From an uncultured Christensenellaceae bacterium (lineage in GTDB: Bacteria > Bacillota > Clostridia > Christensenellales > Aristaeellaceae), in assembly GCA_905234985.1 (NCBI GenBank), contig CAJOJQ010000004.1, positions 51,592-115,591 on the forward strand: 64,000 nucleotides of DNA, given 5' to 3'. This document shows, in pieces, positions 44,016 through 52,711 of this stretch (positions within the stretch are counted from its first letter, which is position 1; every line of letters begins with the position of its first letter). The translations under genes were made by a program, and so were the position numbers. The notes below the pieces were generated by a model that worked only from the letters and a program-made list of their open reading frames with translations, made no database searches and was not told where the DNA came from.

Positions 44016-44972
44016 GTGAGCGAACAACACCTGCAGCTGCGGCACACGGATATGCCGCCAAGGCCCGTCAATAAAAAGATGCGGCTCAAGGAAAGCGGCG
44101 GATTGGCCGCCGGCCTTATGCTGGCCCCGTCGCTGATCTTTCTGTGCATCTGCTCCATTTATCCCTTCATCTGGATTTTCCGCTATATCGGGTATAATTA
44201 TAATGGCTTTACCGCCCGCTATGTGGGTACGGCCAATTTTACCCGCATGTTCAACGATGCCACCTTCTGGGGCAGCGTGCTGACCACCTTTGAATACGCC
44301 TTCTGGAAGCTGATCATCATTATCCCGCTGGCGCTGATCATGGCTGTACTGCTGAACCAGAAGCTTCGCGGCTCCAGCTTCTTCCGCGGCGCGTTCTTCA
44401 TGCCCACGGTCATCGCCACCTCCATTTCCGGTATGATCTTCACCTTCATTTTCGCCACCCAGAACGGCATTCTGAACAATATCATGCAGACCGTGGGCCT
44501 CATGGGCACGCCCATCAACTGGCTGATGGATCAGGGCTTCGCCATGGAGGCCGTCATGATCCTGTCGGTGTGGGCGGGCTTTGGCAACTACATGCTGTAC
44601 TTCGTCACCGGCATGACCTCCATTTCCGAGGACGTGTACGAATCCAGCCGCATCGACGGAGCCAACGCCGTGCAGACCTTCTTCAAGATCACCCTGCCCA
44701 TGCTGTCCCCCGTGCTGAAGGTGGTGCTGATGCTGGCCATCACCGGCGCGTTCAAGGATTACGAGGCTATCATGGTACTCACCAACGGCGGTCCCGGCTC
44801 CCGCACCAACGTCATGTTCCTGTACATCTTCAAGCTCATTTTCGGCACCGCCGACAACGCCCGCATGCAGATCGGCTACGGTGCGCTGCTGAGCCTGATG
44901 GCGGCCGTGATCGTGGGCGCTGTGACCATCATCTACAATCTGGTCGCCAAGCGGCTGGACGACGTGGTGTAA
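44016..44972 (+). CDS. ABC transporter permease, MalF type
   Basis: A 318-aa permease with an N-terminal cytoplasmic tail and six or more hydrophobic segments (GLAAGLMLAPSLIFLCICSI first). The EAA loop is VYESSRIDGANAVQTFFKITLP, with the usual EAA replaced by ESS. The track ORF begins at 43722 inside the SBP gene. I choose GTG 44016, preceded by AAGGGGG, although ATG 44052 is an alternative. It follows a terminator-like hairpin and is followed by its partner 15 nt later. Confidence 0.9.
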   Translation: MSEQHLQLRHTDMPPRPVNKKMRLKESGGLAAGLMLAPSLIFLCICSIYPFIWIFRYIGYNYNGFTARYVGTANFTRMFNDATFWGSVLTTFEYAFWKLIIIIPLALIMAVLLNQKLRGSSFFRGAFFMPTVIATSISGMIFTFIFATQNGILNNIMQTVGLMGTPINWLMDQGFAMEAVMILSVWAGFGNYMLYFVTGMTSISEDVYESSRIDGANAVQTFFKITLPMLSPVLKVVLMLAITGAFKDYEAIMVLTNGGPGSRTNVMFLYIFKLIFGTADNARMQIGYGALLSLMAAVIVGAVTIIYNLVAKRLDDVV

Positions 44973-44987
44973 AGGAGGGAAAGCGAT

Positions 44988-45860
44988 ATGGCAAAAAACA
45001 GAGCGCAGATCGTTTACTCTCCCCAGCAAAAGGCCATCCGCGGCCTTCTGTGGCTGCTGCTGGTCTTTATGACTGTGGTGGTCATTTTCCCGGTGGCCTA
45101 CGTCATTTTGGGTTCCTTCAAGGAGAATCAGGAATTGCTGCTGGGCGGCTCCAACGTGTTCCCCCAGAAATGGATCATCCAGAACTACATCGACGCCTGG
45201 GAGCAGGCGAACTTCGCCGTTTACACCAAGAACAGCCTGATCCTGTCCATCGGCGTGATGGTGCTGTCCCTGATTATTTCCACCATGGCGGGCTATGTGT
45301 TCTCCCGCAAAACCTTCTGGGGCAAGGAAATCATCTATGGCGTCTTCACCGCCTTCATGTTCATCAACGTGGGTTCCGTTTCCCTGCGCCCCTTGTATGA
45401 ACTGGCCGTGGGCGTCAACATCCACACCAGCCTCTGGCCCGTGGTGCTGTTCTCCGCCGGCGGCGGTCAGGCCACCTACATCTTCCTCTGCCGGGGCTAT
45501 GTGAACTCTGTGCCCCGGGAACTGGACGAAGCCGCCCGCATCGACGGCTGCACCTTCTTCCAGACCTACTATAAGATCATCCTGCCCATGCTGAAGCCCG
45601 TGCTGGCCACCATCGCCATCCTGTCCTTCCGCCAGGGCTGGAACGAGTACATCATGCCCCGCGTGTTCACCATGACCAACGACAGCCTGCGCCCCCTGAC
45701 CGTGGGCGTGAACATGCTGAAAAACGCGGGCGACGGCGCGGCGGCCTGGAACATCATGTTCGCGGGCGCGACCATCGCCATCATCCCCATCCTGGTCGTG
45801 TTCATCTGCTTCAGCCGCTACTTCATGGGAGGCCTGACGGCAGGCGCGGTCAAGGGATAA
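44988..45860 (+). CDS. ABC transporter permease, MalG type
   Basis: A 290-aa permease completing the third importer. AAAGGAGGG precedes the ATG. LLWLLLVFMTVVVIFPVAYVI is the first membrane helix, LDEAARIDGCTFFQTYYKIILP is the EAA loop that meets the ATPase, and the C-terminus ends with the typical MGGLTAGAVKG. No ATPase gene follows. The next genes are enzymes for pectin, beyond a long structured spacer. Confidence 0.93.
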   Translation: MAKNRAQIVYSPQQKAIRGLLWLLLVFMTVVVIFPVAYVILGSFKENQELLLGGSNVFPQKWIIQNYIDAWEQANFAVYTKNSLILSIGVMVLSLIISTMAGYVFSRKTFWGKEIIYGVFTAFMFINVGSVSLRPLYELAVGVNIHTSLWPVVLFSAGGGQATYIFLCRGYVNSVPRELDEAARIDGCTFFQTYYKIILPMLKPVLATIAILSFRQGWNEYIMPRVFTMTNDSLRPLTVGVNMLKNAGDGAAAWNIMFAGATIAIIPILVVFICFSRYFMGGLTAGAVKG

Positions 45861-46158
45861 AATCGCATCGCCAAAGGCGATGCGCCATCGAAAGTCCGCT
45901 AAAGCAGTCTTTCGATGGGTACATCAATTTGCTGTAAAATGGCATTTCCGCCCTAAAAGGGCGGAAACGCTCATTTTACGGTCGCAAATTGATAGCGGAA
46001 GCGGTCAAGGGCCGCTCCTCGGCGACGTACACGCCGCCGCCTGCGGATTACAATCGAAGGGCCTGCGGGCCCTTCGATGCATCCCGGGGTTTTCGTTCGT
46101 CTGATCCTGCGGCGCAAATCCGCAAGCTGTGTCTGTATCAGCGCAAAAGGAGAAGAAC
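45861..46158. other. Highly structured spacer with four to five strong hairpins
   Basis: No gene. Perfect inverted repeats follow one another: CGCATCGCC/GGCGATGCG (45864-45884), CCATCGAAAG/CTTTCGATGG (45885-45918), a three-helix long stem (ATCAATTTGC, GTAAAATG, TTTCCGCCC paired with GGGCGGAAA, CATTTTAC, GCAAATTGAT; 45923-45993) and ATCGAAGGGCC/GGCCCTTCGAT (46053-46078). A weaker TGCGG/CCGCA pair lies near 46108-46124. An AAAGGAGAAG ribosome site for GH28 follows. It could be a terminator series, an RNA-processing or stability region, or a small non-coding RNA. The structure is seen directly; the function is unknown. Confidence 0.75.
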
Positions 46159-47733
46159 ATGCGGGGAGCAGAAAAGATTTCTTATCCCGATTTAGGCCAT
46201 ATTTATCCCGGCGATTATCTGGAAAGCATTCCGTATGCTGATTATATCCATAAAGATCAGCCCCTGCCGGAGGGCAAGCGGGTGTTCGATATCCGGGATT
46301 TCGGTGCGGTGCCGGACGACAAGCTGAATACTGAACCCATTCGCTTAGCCTGCGAAGCCTGCCGGGACGCGGGGAGCGGCGTGGTGCTGGTGGCGGGCGG
46401 CGCGTACAAAACGGGCACGGTGCGGCTGTACAGCCATACCACCCTGTTTATCGCCCCGGACGGGGAACTGAGGGCTTCCCGAAACGGGGAGGATATGATC
46501 GCCCGCATGCCGGGCACCCAGGACTTCGGCGCGGAATCCAGCGGCGGAGCGTTCATTCTGGCGGTGGACGCGCAAAACGTATGTATCACCGGCGGCGGCG
46601 TGATCCACGGCAATGGAGAATGGTTTGTACACGAACCGCGGAAAATACCCGCGCTTACCCCCTTTCCCACCACCATGCTGCCCACCCGCGCCCAGGCCAA
46701 GACCAGCGAAATCAACACCGTACCCGGCTCCGTTCGCACCTGCTATCGGGAGCGCATTCGCTACGCAGAGGACAAGTACGGGGAAGGCAAGCCCGTGCTG
46801 CGCCGCCCCAGCGCCATGGTGTGGCTGCTGCGGTGCCAGGACGTGCGGGTGGAAAACGTCATCCTGCGGGATTCCATGTGCTGGACCCTGCACCCCGAAG
46901 CCTGCGACGGGGTGACGGTGAAAAACGTGGTCATCGACGATAACCGCCACGTGGCCAATACGGACGGGGTGGATATTTCCGGCTGCAGCCGGGTCACGGT
47001 GGAGCATTGCTTCATTTCCTGCGCCGACGACGGGGTGTGCGTGAAAAACCCGGTGTATACGAACCGGGTTTCGGAAGAAATCACGGTCAAAAACTGCACG
47101 GTCTGCACCGTGATGAACGGCTTCAAGATCGGCACCGGCACCCGGCACGATATCCGCCATGTGACCGTGGAAGCCTGCGATTTCATCATGCCGGACATAT
47201 ATCCCGGCTCCGTGTCCGGCGTTTCCATCGAAAGCTGCGACGGTTCCCGGGTGGAGGATGTGACCGTGCGGAGTATCCGCATGAAAAACGTCCTCTGTCC
47301 CCTATACATTCTTTTGAACCGCCGCAATCAGGCGAAGGAACCCTACAGCGAGGATCCGGAGGCCCTGTACTGGGGCGGCCATATCGCGGGGGTGAAGATT
47401 TCCGGCATTTCCGCCGCAAACGCAGAATTGCCCGCCATCCTGACCGGCTACGCGGATACAACGAAGGGCGGCAGGCCCGTGCGCCGGGCCATTGAGGATA
47501 TTCAAATCAGCGATTATACTGTTACCTATCGGGACAACGAAGAAATCCTGCAAATCCCCGCGGCATTTGAAGAATTCCTCACCGATTACCCGGAAAGCAA
47601 CGCCCACGGGGACGTGGACGCCTGCGGCCTTTGGGTGCGCCACGCCGACCGGGTGAAGCTGGAAAACATTCAGGTAACGCCCCGCACCATGAATACCCGG
47701 GACACGATCAAATTATACGATGTGAACGATTAA
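46159..47733 (+). CDS. GH28 polygalacturonase-family protein (second copy)
   Basis: A 524-aa GH28 beta-helix enzyme without signal peptide. VFDIRDFGAVPDDKLNTEPIR is the standard N-terminal entry into the helix. VANTDGVDISGC, ISCADDGVCVKN and GFKIGTGT correspond to the GH28 catalytic and substrate sites (NTD, DD, xKxG). A His in the usual GHG site is not evident in the region I expected. I chose the ATG at 46159 with AAAGGAG upstream. It follows the third importer and precedes an 811-aa unknown by 11 nt. It probably acts on imported galacturonides, perhaps as an exo-enzyme. Confidence 0.92.
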   Translation: MRGAEKISYPDLGHIYPGDYLESIPYADYIHKDQPLPEGKRVFDIRDFGAVPDDKLNTEPIRLACEACRDAGSGVVLVAGGAYKTGTVRLYSHTTLFIAPDGELRASRNGEDMIARMPGTQDFGAESSGGAFILAVDAQNVCITGGGVIHGNGEWFVHEPRKIPALTPFPTTMLPTRAQAKTSEINTVPGSVRTCYRERIRYAEDKYGEGKPVLRRPSAMVWLLRCQDVRVENVILRDSMCWTLHPEACDGVTVKNVVIDDNRHVANTDGVDISGCSRVTVEHCFISCADDGVCVKNPVYTNRVSEEITVKNCTVCTVMNGFKIGTGTRHDIRHVTVEACDFIMPDIYPGSVSGVSIESCDGSRVEDVTVRSIRMKNVLCPLYILLNRRNQAKEPYSEDPEALYWGGHIAGVKISGISAANAELPAILTGYADTTKGGRPVRRAIEDIQISDYTVTYRDNEEILQIPAAFEEFLTDYPESNAHGDVDACGLWVRHADRVKLENIQVTPRTMNTRDTIKLYDVND

Positions 47734-47744
47734 GAGGTAGAAAA

Positions 47745-50180
47745 ATGGCAGCCTGGCATTTGGACAGAGAGGGCTTTATTACCCACTACATGGTTTCCGG
47801 GCCCCGCGTTACCCCCTTTACCTGCGCGGAACGGGACGCCAATCAACTGCGTTTTGAAGCGTATCTGCGCTCCATCGTGGCGGAGCATCCGGTTTTGACT
47901 GGAACAGAGGCCGTTTCCGCGTCGGAAAACAGCCGTTTGGGCCTGCCCTGGCATTTCCAGGGGGGCCGGGACGGGGCCTTCATCAATCTTTCCGATTTTT
48001 ATGCCGATATGCGCCGGGTGGCCTTTGACGCCGCCACGGCGTTGACCGTTCCCCGCGCAAGGACGGCTCGCGCCGTGCTGTGGTCCTACGCGGCGGTGGA
48101 CGTGTATTGCAATGGCGTTCGGGTGGGCGGCCTCAAACAGCCGGTGTACAAGCCCATCGGCCGGGCGGAAATCCCCCTGCCTCTGCGGCCCGGCAAGAAT
48201 ATGATTTATTTGGTCTGTGAAGCCTTGGGCGTGCGGGACACCCGCAGCGTGGTTGGCATACAGATTTTAGAAGACCGGGAAGAAATTCAAGTATCCTTGC
48301 CCGATGAAGCATTAGCGGAAGCCGCCGCCCCCGCCCTGGATTTCTTAGAATCGGCGGAGCTAAAGGCCCACGCCCTGCGCTTTTCCCGTCCCGCCCCAGC
48401 GGGAACCTGCTGGGCCTGGGATGGGTACGATCCGGACTACGCCCACGCCCACCTGCCGAAAACGTGGCATGACGTTTCGGGCGAAAGCCAAATCGACCTA
48501 ACGGACGGGGAAGCGTATTTGACGCTGCGCCTTTCTTTCGGGAAACAAAAGCACATGCTCCAGCGGCATTTTGAGCGCACGGAGCAAATACGCCCCGCCT
48601 ATATCCGCCCCGTTCCTTCCTACGAAGAAAACCTCGCCCTCATCTACCGCCGCATCGCGGACGTGGAAAGCCTGAGCCGGGGGGAGGAATTCGGCTTTCC
48701 CATCGCCAATATGCTGGCCCGGAAGTATGTAGGCGACACGTCCAAGGACGACGGTCGTTTGATGCGGGAAACCCTCGATCTCATTGAAAAGCGGGTGGAC
48801 TGCGCGGACTTCCTGGTGTGCGGCCTGATCAGGTACCTGAAAAACTATCCGGTTTCGGAGGAAACGGCCACGCGCGCCCGGGAGGTGCTGACCCATTTCC
48901 GCTATTGGATGGATCAGGACGGCTTCGACGGCATGTGCTTCTGGAGCGAGAATCATTGCCTCATGTTCTACGCCAGCGCCATGCAGGCGGGGGAGATGTA
49001 CCCCGACGATGATTTCCCCCTGGCAAAAATGAGCGGAAGGGAGCTGCACGCCTGGGGCCGAGGCAAGGTGCTGGACTGGCTGGAGGATATCGAAACATAC
49101 GGCTTTGAAGAATTTTTGAGTACGGTGTACATGTGCGTCACCTTCGCGGCCCTCATCAACGTGGTGGATTTCGCGGAGGAGGCCATTTCTGTCCGGGCCG
49201 CGCGCATTACGGACAAGCTGCTTTCCATGCTGGCCACCCACACATTCAAGGGCGGCGTCATCGCCCCCCAGGGCCGGGTGTACCGGGGCGTGCTTTATCC
49301 CTTCCAGGCGGGGGCCATGGCGCTGATGAACTTGGCCGATCCTGGGCAGCCTTACGATTATGGGGAGGGCTGGCTGGGCTTTTACGCCACCAGCCGCTAC
49401 CGTTTCCCCGCGGACTTGAAGGAAAAAATGGCAAAACCCGCCTCCTTGTCCTATACCACGGGCAACGCAAGGATCATCCTGGAAAAGCATAAGGATTGGT
49501 GCCTGACCAGCGTGCAAAGCCCCCGGGAATCCTTTACGCGCTGGCAAAATACCGCGAAAATGCCCGGCGCCGACCCCTCCTTCCATGCCTTTGTGAAATC
49601 CTATAACGAATGCTTTCACGGCACCACCTGCTTTCAGCCCGGCGTGTACGGCTATCAGCAGCACCTTTGGTACGCCGCCCTGGACGGGGAAGCCGCGGTG
49701 TTTATCAACCATCCCGGTTCCACGTCGGAGGGCGGCGATATGCGGCCCGGCTGCTGGCACGGCAACGGCGTGTTTCCGGCACTGAAGCAGCAGGGCGCCA
49801 TGCTGGGCCTGATCTATTGCATTCCCGAAACGCATCCCCTGCATTACATTCATCTGTATTGTCCCGAATGCCGTTTTGACGAAGTGCGGCGGGAAGGGGG
49901 CTGGCTGCTGCTCAGAAAGGGAAAAGGCTTCATCGGTCTGTGGAGCAGCGTGCCCATGGAACCCTGGAACGGGGAAAACTTTGGCTGCGAACAGCGCATG
50001 TGGGGCAGTGAAATTGCCTGCCTGTGCGTTTGCGCGGGGGAAGAAACGGAGAATATGGACGCTTTCAGCCAACACACCGCCGCGCTAAAGCCCATCTACT
50101 GCCCGGAGAGCAAAACGCTGACCGCAAAAGCGTTTTCTCTCACCTGGCAAAAGGGCGAGGACGATACCCAAGCGCTGTGA
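47745..50180 (+). CDS. Large predicted carbohydrate-active protein of unknown family (811 aa)
   Basis: I cannot assign a GH or PL family with confidence. The N-terminal third looks like a beta-sandwich of the rhamnosidase-accessory type (ARTARAVLWSYAAVDVYCNG..., IPLPLRPGKNMIYLVCEALG). From about residue 290 the pattern becomes helical, as in (alpha/alpha) toroids of hydrolases and lyases, with CFWSENHCLMFYASAMQAGE, YGFEEFLSTVYMCVTFAAL and KGGVIAPQGRVYRG as the most conserved-looking blocks. A C-terminal beta domain follows. No signal peptide. It is coupled to GH28 (gap 11 nt, GAGGTAG ribosome site) and precedes LysR, so a pectin-related activity is inferred. Confidence 0.7.
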   Translation: MAAWHLDREGFITHYMVSGPRVTPFTCAERDANQLRFEAYLRSIVAEHPVLTGTEAVSASENSRLGLPWHFQGGRDGAFINLSDFYADMRRVAFDAATALTVPRARTARAVLWSYAAVDVYCNGVRVGGLKQPVYKPIGRAEIPLPLRPGKNMIYLVCEALGVRDTRSVVGIQILEDREEIQVSLPDEALAEAAAPALDFLESAELKAHALRFSRPAPAGTCWAWDGYDPDYAHAHLPKTWHDVSGESQIDLTDGEAYLTLRLSFGKQKHMLQRHFERTEQIRPAYIRPVPSYEENLALIYRRIADVESLSRGEEFGFPIANMLARKYVGDTSKDDGRLMRETLDLIEKRVDCADFLVCGLIRYLKNYPVSEETATRAREVLTHFRYWMDQDGFDGMCFWSENHCLMFYASAMQAGEMYPDDDFPLAKMSGRELHAWGRGKVLDWLEDIETYGFEEFLSTVYMCVTFAALINVVDFAEEAISVRAARITDKLLSMLATHTFKGGVIAPQGRVYRGVLYPFQAGAMALMNLADPGQPYDYGEGWLGFYATSRYRFPADLKEKMAKPASLSYTTGNARIILEKHKDWCLTSVQSPRESFTRWQNTAKMPGADPSFHAFVKSYNECFHGTTCFQPGVYGYQQHLWYAALDGEAAVFINHPGSTSEGGDMRPGCWHGNGVFPALKQQGAMLGLIYCIPETHPLHYIHLYCPECRFDEVRREGGWLLLRKGKGFIGLWSSVPMEPWNGENFGCEQRMWGSEIACLCVCAGEETENMDAFSQHTAALKPIYCPESKTLTAKAFSLTWQKGEDDTQAL

Positions 50181-50225
50181 AACAGGCATGGGCAGTAATG
50201 AAGGATTAAAGATTGGAGAAAGCAA

Positions 50226-51110
50226 ATGAATACGACGCAGCTTGAATGCTTTGTACGGGTGGCGGAAACCCTGAGTTACCAGCAGGCGGCGGATGATCTG
50301 CATATCTCCCAGCCCGCGGTCAGCAAGCAGATCATGGCATTGGAAAATGAACTGGACGCCGCACTTTTCATCCGCACCACCCGGACCGTGGCGCTGACGC
50401 CCATTGGGGAAAAATTTTTGGCGGACGCGAAGCGGCTTTTGCAAATCACCTATCATGCCCGCCAGCTTTCCGCCTCTGCCAGAGGCAAGGAAGAGCAGGT
50501 GCTTCGCATCGGTTACACGGACGGCAGCGAGCTGTTCTTTATGACGCCCGCTTTTCAGAAGCTCAAAGAAAAATATCCGGACTTTGTGCCGCTGCTGGCC
50601 TGCAATAAGTGGGACGTCAATACCCTGGCCGTGGAGCACGGTCAGTTGGATACCTGCTTTTCGTTCAGGAAAAGCAATCGCAACAGCCATCTGGTTTTTC
50701 AGCAGTTGAGCGGTGGTCGATTCGTCTGCCTGATGCCTCCCGGACATCCGCTGGCGGAGAGCGGCTTTATCCGCACGGAAGATATCAGGAATGAACAGTT
50801 GATCTGGATCGTGCCGATGCCGCTTCGGAATACCTTCTACAACAACAAAGACTTACAATCTTTTATTGATTCCAGTGAAAAGAAGCCCATTCTGTGCGAA
50901 ACGATCGCGGAAGCGTTTTTGCTGGTCAATGCCGGCTTCGGCTGCTGCGCCGTGCCGGAGTATCTCGCTTTTCCGCCTCCCGGCCTGCGCTTTGTGCCCT
51001 GCGATTTCCATACGGACCTGGTGCATGGCGTATATTATCACGATGAAAACAAATCCGCGCTTCTGAAGGCTTTTTTAGAGGAGATTCATACGAACAGACA
51101 GGCGGACTGA
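50226..51110 (+). CDS. LysR-family transcriptional regulator
   Basis: A 294-aa LysR regulator. The N-terminal winged HTH is clear (MNTTQLECFVRVAETLSYQQ, DLHISQPAVSKQIMALE), followed by the effector-binding alpha/beta domain with LRIGYTDGSELFFM. It follows the GH28/unknown pair on the same strand after 45 nt and may regulate that operon or its own promoter. GGAGAAAGCA precedes the ATG. LysR regulators usually bind a T-N11-A motif; none was confirmed here. The gene marks the end of the GC-rich section. Confidence 0.93.
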   Translation: MNTTQLECFVRVAETLSYQQAADDLHISQPAVSKQIMALENELDAALFIRTTRTVALTPIGEKFLADAKRLLQITYHARQLSASARGKEEQVLRIGYTDGSELFFMTPAFQKLKEKYPDFVPLLACNKWDVNTLAVEHGQLDTCFSFRKSNRNSHLVFQQLSGGRFVCLMPPGHPLAESGFIRTEDIRNEQLIWIVPMPLRNTFYNNKDLQSFIDSSEKKPILCETIAEAFLLVNAGFGCCAVPEYLAFPPPGLRFVPCDFHTDLVHGVYYHDENKSALLKAFLEEIHTNRQAD

Positions 51111-51187
51111 CCTTATACATCGTTTTCGTCTTTTTTTCAACATGTAGTTTCAAAACTCAAGTGATAAGGGTATCATTGATAAAAACA

Positions 51188-51231
51188 AGAAATCCGAACC
51201 CTCCGCCAACCGGCTGAAAGTTCGGATTTCT
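51188..51231 (+). terminator. Terminator-like 12-bp hairpin after LysR
   Basis: AGAAATCCGAAC (51188-51199) and GTTCGGATTTCT (51220-51231) are perfect inverted repeats around a 20-nt loop, 78 nt after the LysR stop, followed by CATGTTTGG. The 3' T-run is weak. Confidence 0.65.
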
Positions 51232-51237
51232 CATGTT

Positions 51238-51262
51238 TGGTGGAGCATAGGAGACTCAAAGC
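51238..51262 (-). other. tRNA 3'-end-like remnant, possible attachment site
   Basis: Read on the - strand, this gives a T-arm-like GAGTCTCC followed by TATGCTCCACCA, the acceptor end and CCA of a tRNA. The rest of a tRNA (5' acceptor strand GGAGCATA, D and anticodon arms) is absent upstream on that strand. Such fragments are left at the far end of elements integrated into tRNA genes. The base composition changes shortly after this point. The interpretation is inference from a short match. Confidence 0.3.
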
Positions 51263-51576
51263 GAACCAGGGATGTCCCAGGACGTCCCATTCTGTACCAT
51301 CTGGTCACATTATGTTGCCACATCACACAGGTTTATCCCATCACGTCCCACACAATACCACACGGTTAATGGTACGAATAATGGTACTTGAGCAGGGGAG
51401 GAAGGTCAGACCCCCGCTCATAATTATCAATTGTATATACGATACATGCCGTTTTCCTCCTTATTGTCAGTCGTGATTTTTGATGTGCTGGGGAATGCTG
51501 ATGGAGAAGCCGGAAGGCGAAACCATCATGGTATGTTTTTCATCGTGATCCCTCTTTTCTGTTGTTGATTGATGAC
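51263..51576. other. Gene-free stretch with GTCCCA-type repeats and a hairpin
   Basis: Repeated ATCCCA/GTCCCA/GTACCA words between 51270 and 51365 (for example GATGTCCCAGGACGTCCCA) form an irregular tandem pattern on one strand. A hairpin TGAGCAGGGG/CCCCGCTCA (51389-51420) follows. The short - strand frame encoding MMVSPSGFSISIPQHI... (51470-51532) has no ribosome site. Repeats of this kind can occur at the ends of integrative elements near their integrase genes, but no integrase is seen here. Confidence 0.4.
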
Positions 51577-52392
51577 TCAATCCCTCATCCGCATCAGCTT
51601 GGCTAGCGTGGATTCTCCAAAAGAATATTGGCTCATGTACTCCCCGTGGAAGGACTGCTTTCCCTTCGGGCTGCCCGACAAATAATGAAAAGAATCGCAG
51701 TCCAGCAGGGAAGGATTGACTCCCAGCATTCCCCGGCTTCGCACAAGCGCCTCGCCGAAGCCGCAATCGGTCAGCGTGGTTTGTAGATCGGCAATCAGCA
51801 TGCGGAGATGGCTCGCGTGGGCAGTATCTCCCGGCGCTTCCGGCCAGAAAAAGCTGATCAGTTGGCCCATGCTGCACAGCGCGCCGTTTCGGTCGATCAG
51901 GTAGGCAAAGAGTTCTTTTGTTTTTCTGCGCTGGAAAACGACGGGCTTGTCGCCGCACCAGACTTCAAACTGTCCAAAGCACTGCGCTTTGAGCTGTTTG
52001 GGAAACGCTCTGGCTGATGTGGAAACGGGATAGCGCAGGTGCCGCAGCGCTTCGTCAAGCTGTTCTTCCGAGATGGGCTTGAGCAGAAAGCCGCTGGCGT
52101 ACAGCTCCAAAGCCGAGAGGGCATATTCCGCGTGGCCAGTGATAAAGACGATGTTGGTCTGGGGCCGGAAAGTGTTCAGCCACTGGGCGACCTCCAAGCC
52201 ATTCAGGCCCGGCATTTCCACATCCAAAAAGATCACGTCTGGCGGAAATCGCGCCACCAGATCCAGCGCCTCGTCCCCGGAAGCGGCGATCCGATGGGTT
52301 CCGTTGGGATCCAGCTGAAGTAGCCCGTCCCGCACGGATTGAAGGACATTTGGGTTATCGTCAACCGTCAGCGTATTCTTGTTCATCGGCAT
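51577..52392 (-). CDS. Response regulator: receiver plus winged-helix/BTAD-like output domain
   Basis: A 271-aa response regulator. The receiver domain (residues 1 to about 120) has the acidic pair in LTVDDNPN, the phosphorylated Asp in VIFLDVEMPGLNG, the Thr in FITGHAEY and the Lys in GFLLKPIS. The output part (CFGQFEVWCGDKPVVFQRRKTKELFAYLIDRNG) is an OmpR/SARP-like winged helix, followed by a short helical tail. No histidine kinase gene is adjacent, so it is an orphan. No Shine-Dalgarno sequence is evident before the start at 52392 or the ATG at 52386, which is unusual in this window. Confidence 0.87.
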   Translation of the reverse strand: MPMNKNTLTVDDNPNVLQSVRDGLLQLDPNGTHRIAASGDEALDLVARFPPDVIFLDVEMPGLNGLEVAQWLNTFRPQTNIVFITGHAEYALSALELYASGFLLKPISEEQLDEALRHLRYPVSTSARAFPKQLKAQCFGQFEVWCGDKPVVFQRRKTKELFAYLIDRNGALCSMGQLISFFWPEAPGDTAHASHLRMLIADLQTTLTDCGFGEALVRSRGMLGVNPSLLDCDSFHYLSGSPKGKQSFHGEYMSQYSFGESTLAKLMRMRD

Positions 52393-52711
52393 TGGATTAG
52401 CAGAAGAAAATTTTGATTATCGTTCTGACACCCAATTATTCTGCGGAAAGATAGCCGAACTCAACATCGAAATAACTGATTTAAGTACATTGAGTGGGAG
52501 AAAGTCCACTAAGCCAACGATGGTCTTATTCTTAACAAAGGAAGCGCCCCTTGATTTTGCAAATGCTGGTTTTATCCGGCTTTTTTCCATACAAAAAACC
52601 ACCGGCAGCGCCGATGGCTGATTGCGGGAGGGAAAAAATTCTCCCTCCACTATTCATTGGCTTGAGAATGGCCGTTTTTTTCCTGGATACAAAAATTTTT
52701 TTGAAATAATT
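52393..52711. other. Intergenic stretch with small unsupported ORFs and a hairpin
   Basis: About 319 bp between the response regulator and the sigma-like gene. It includes GGAGGGA/TCCCTCC (52627-52633 and 52642-52648), a terminator-like stem for the - strand gene upstream. A - strand frame ending at 52417 encodes VDFLPLNVLKSVISMLSSAI and would stop 24 nt before the regulator start. It has no convincing ribosome site or recognised homologue, so I do not call it a gene. Confidence 0.35.

Noticed and set aside
43902-45425. 507-aa - strand ORF opposite the third permease pair
   Set aside because: His/Asp/Gly/Gln-rich shadow of membrane-protein codons.
51238-51320. A complete tRNA gene on the - strand
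   Set aside because: Only the 3' end matches; there is no 5' acceptor strand, D arm or anticodon arm at the required distance.
51467-51958. - strand ORF ending in MMVSPSGFSISIPQHIKNHD as a possible peptide gene
   Set aside because: Mostly a shadow frame of the response regulator gene; the terminal 20 codons have no suitable ribosome site.
52417-52650. 77-aa - strand ORF upstream of the response regulator
   Set aside because: Starts inside a hairpin, no clear ribosome site, no recognised homologue; left as an unsupported frame.
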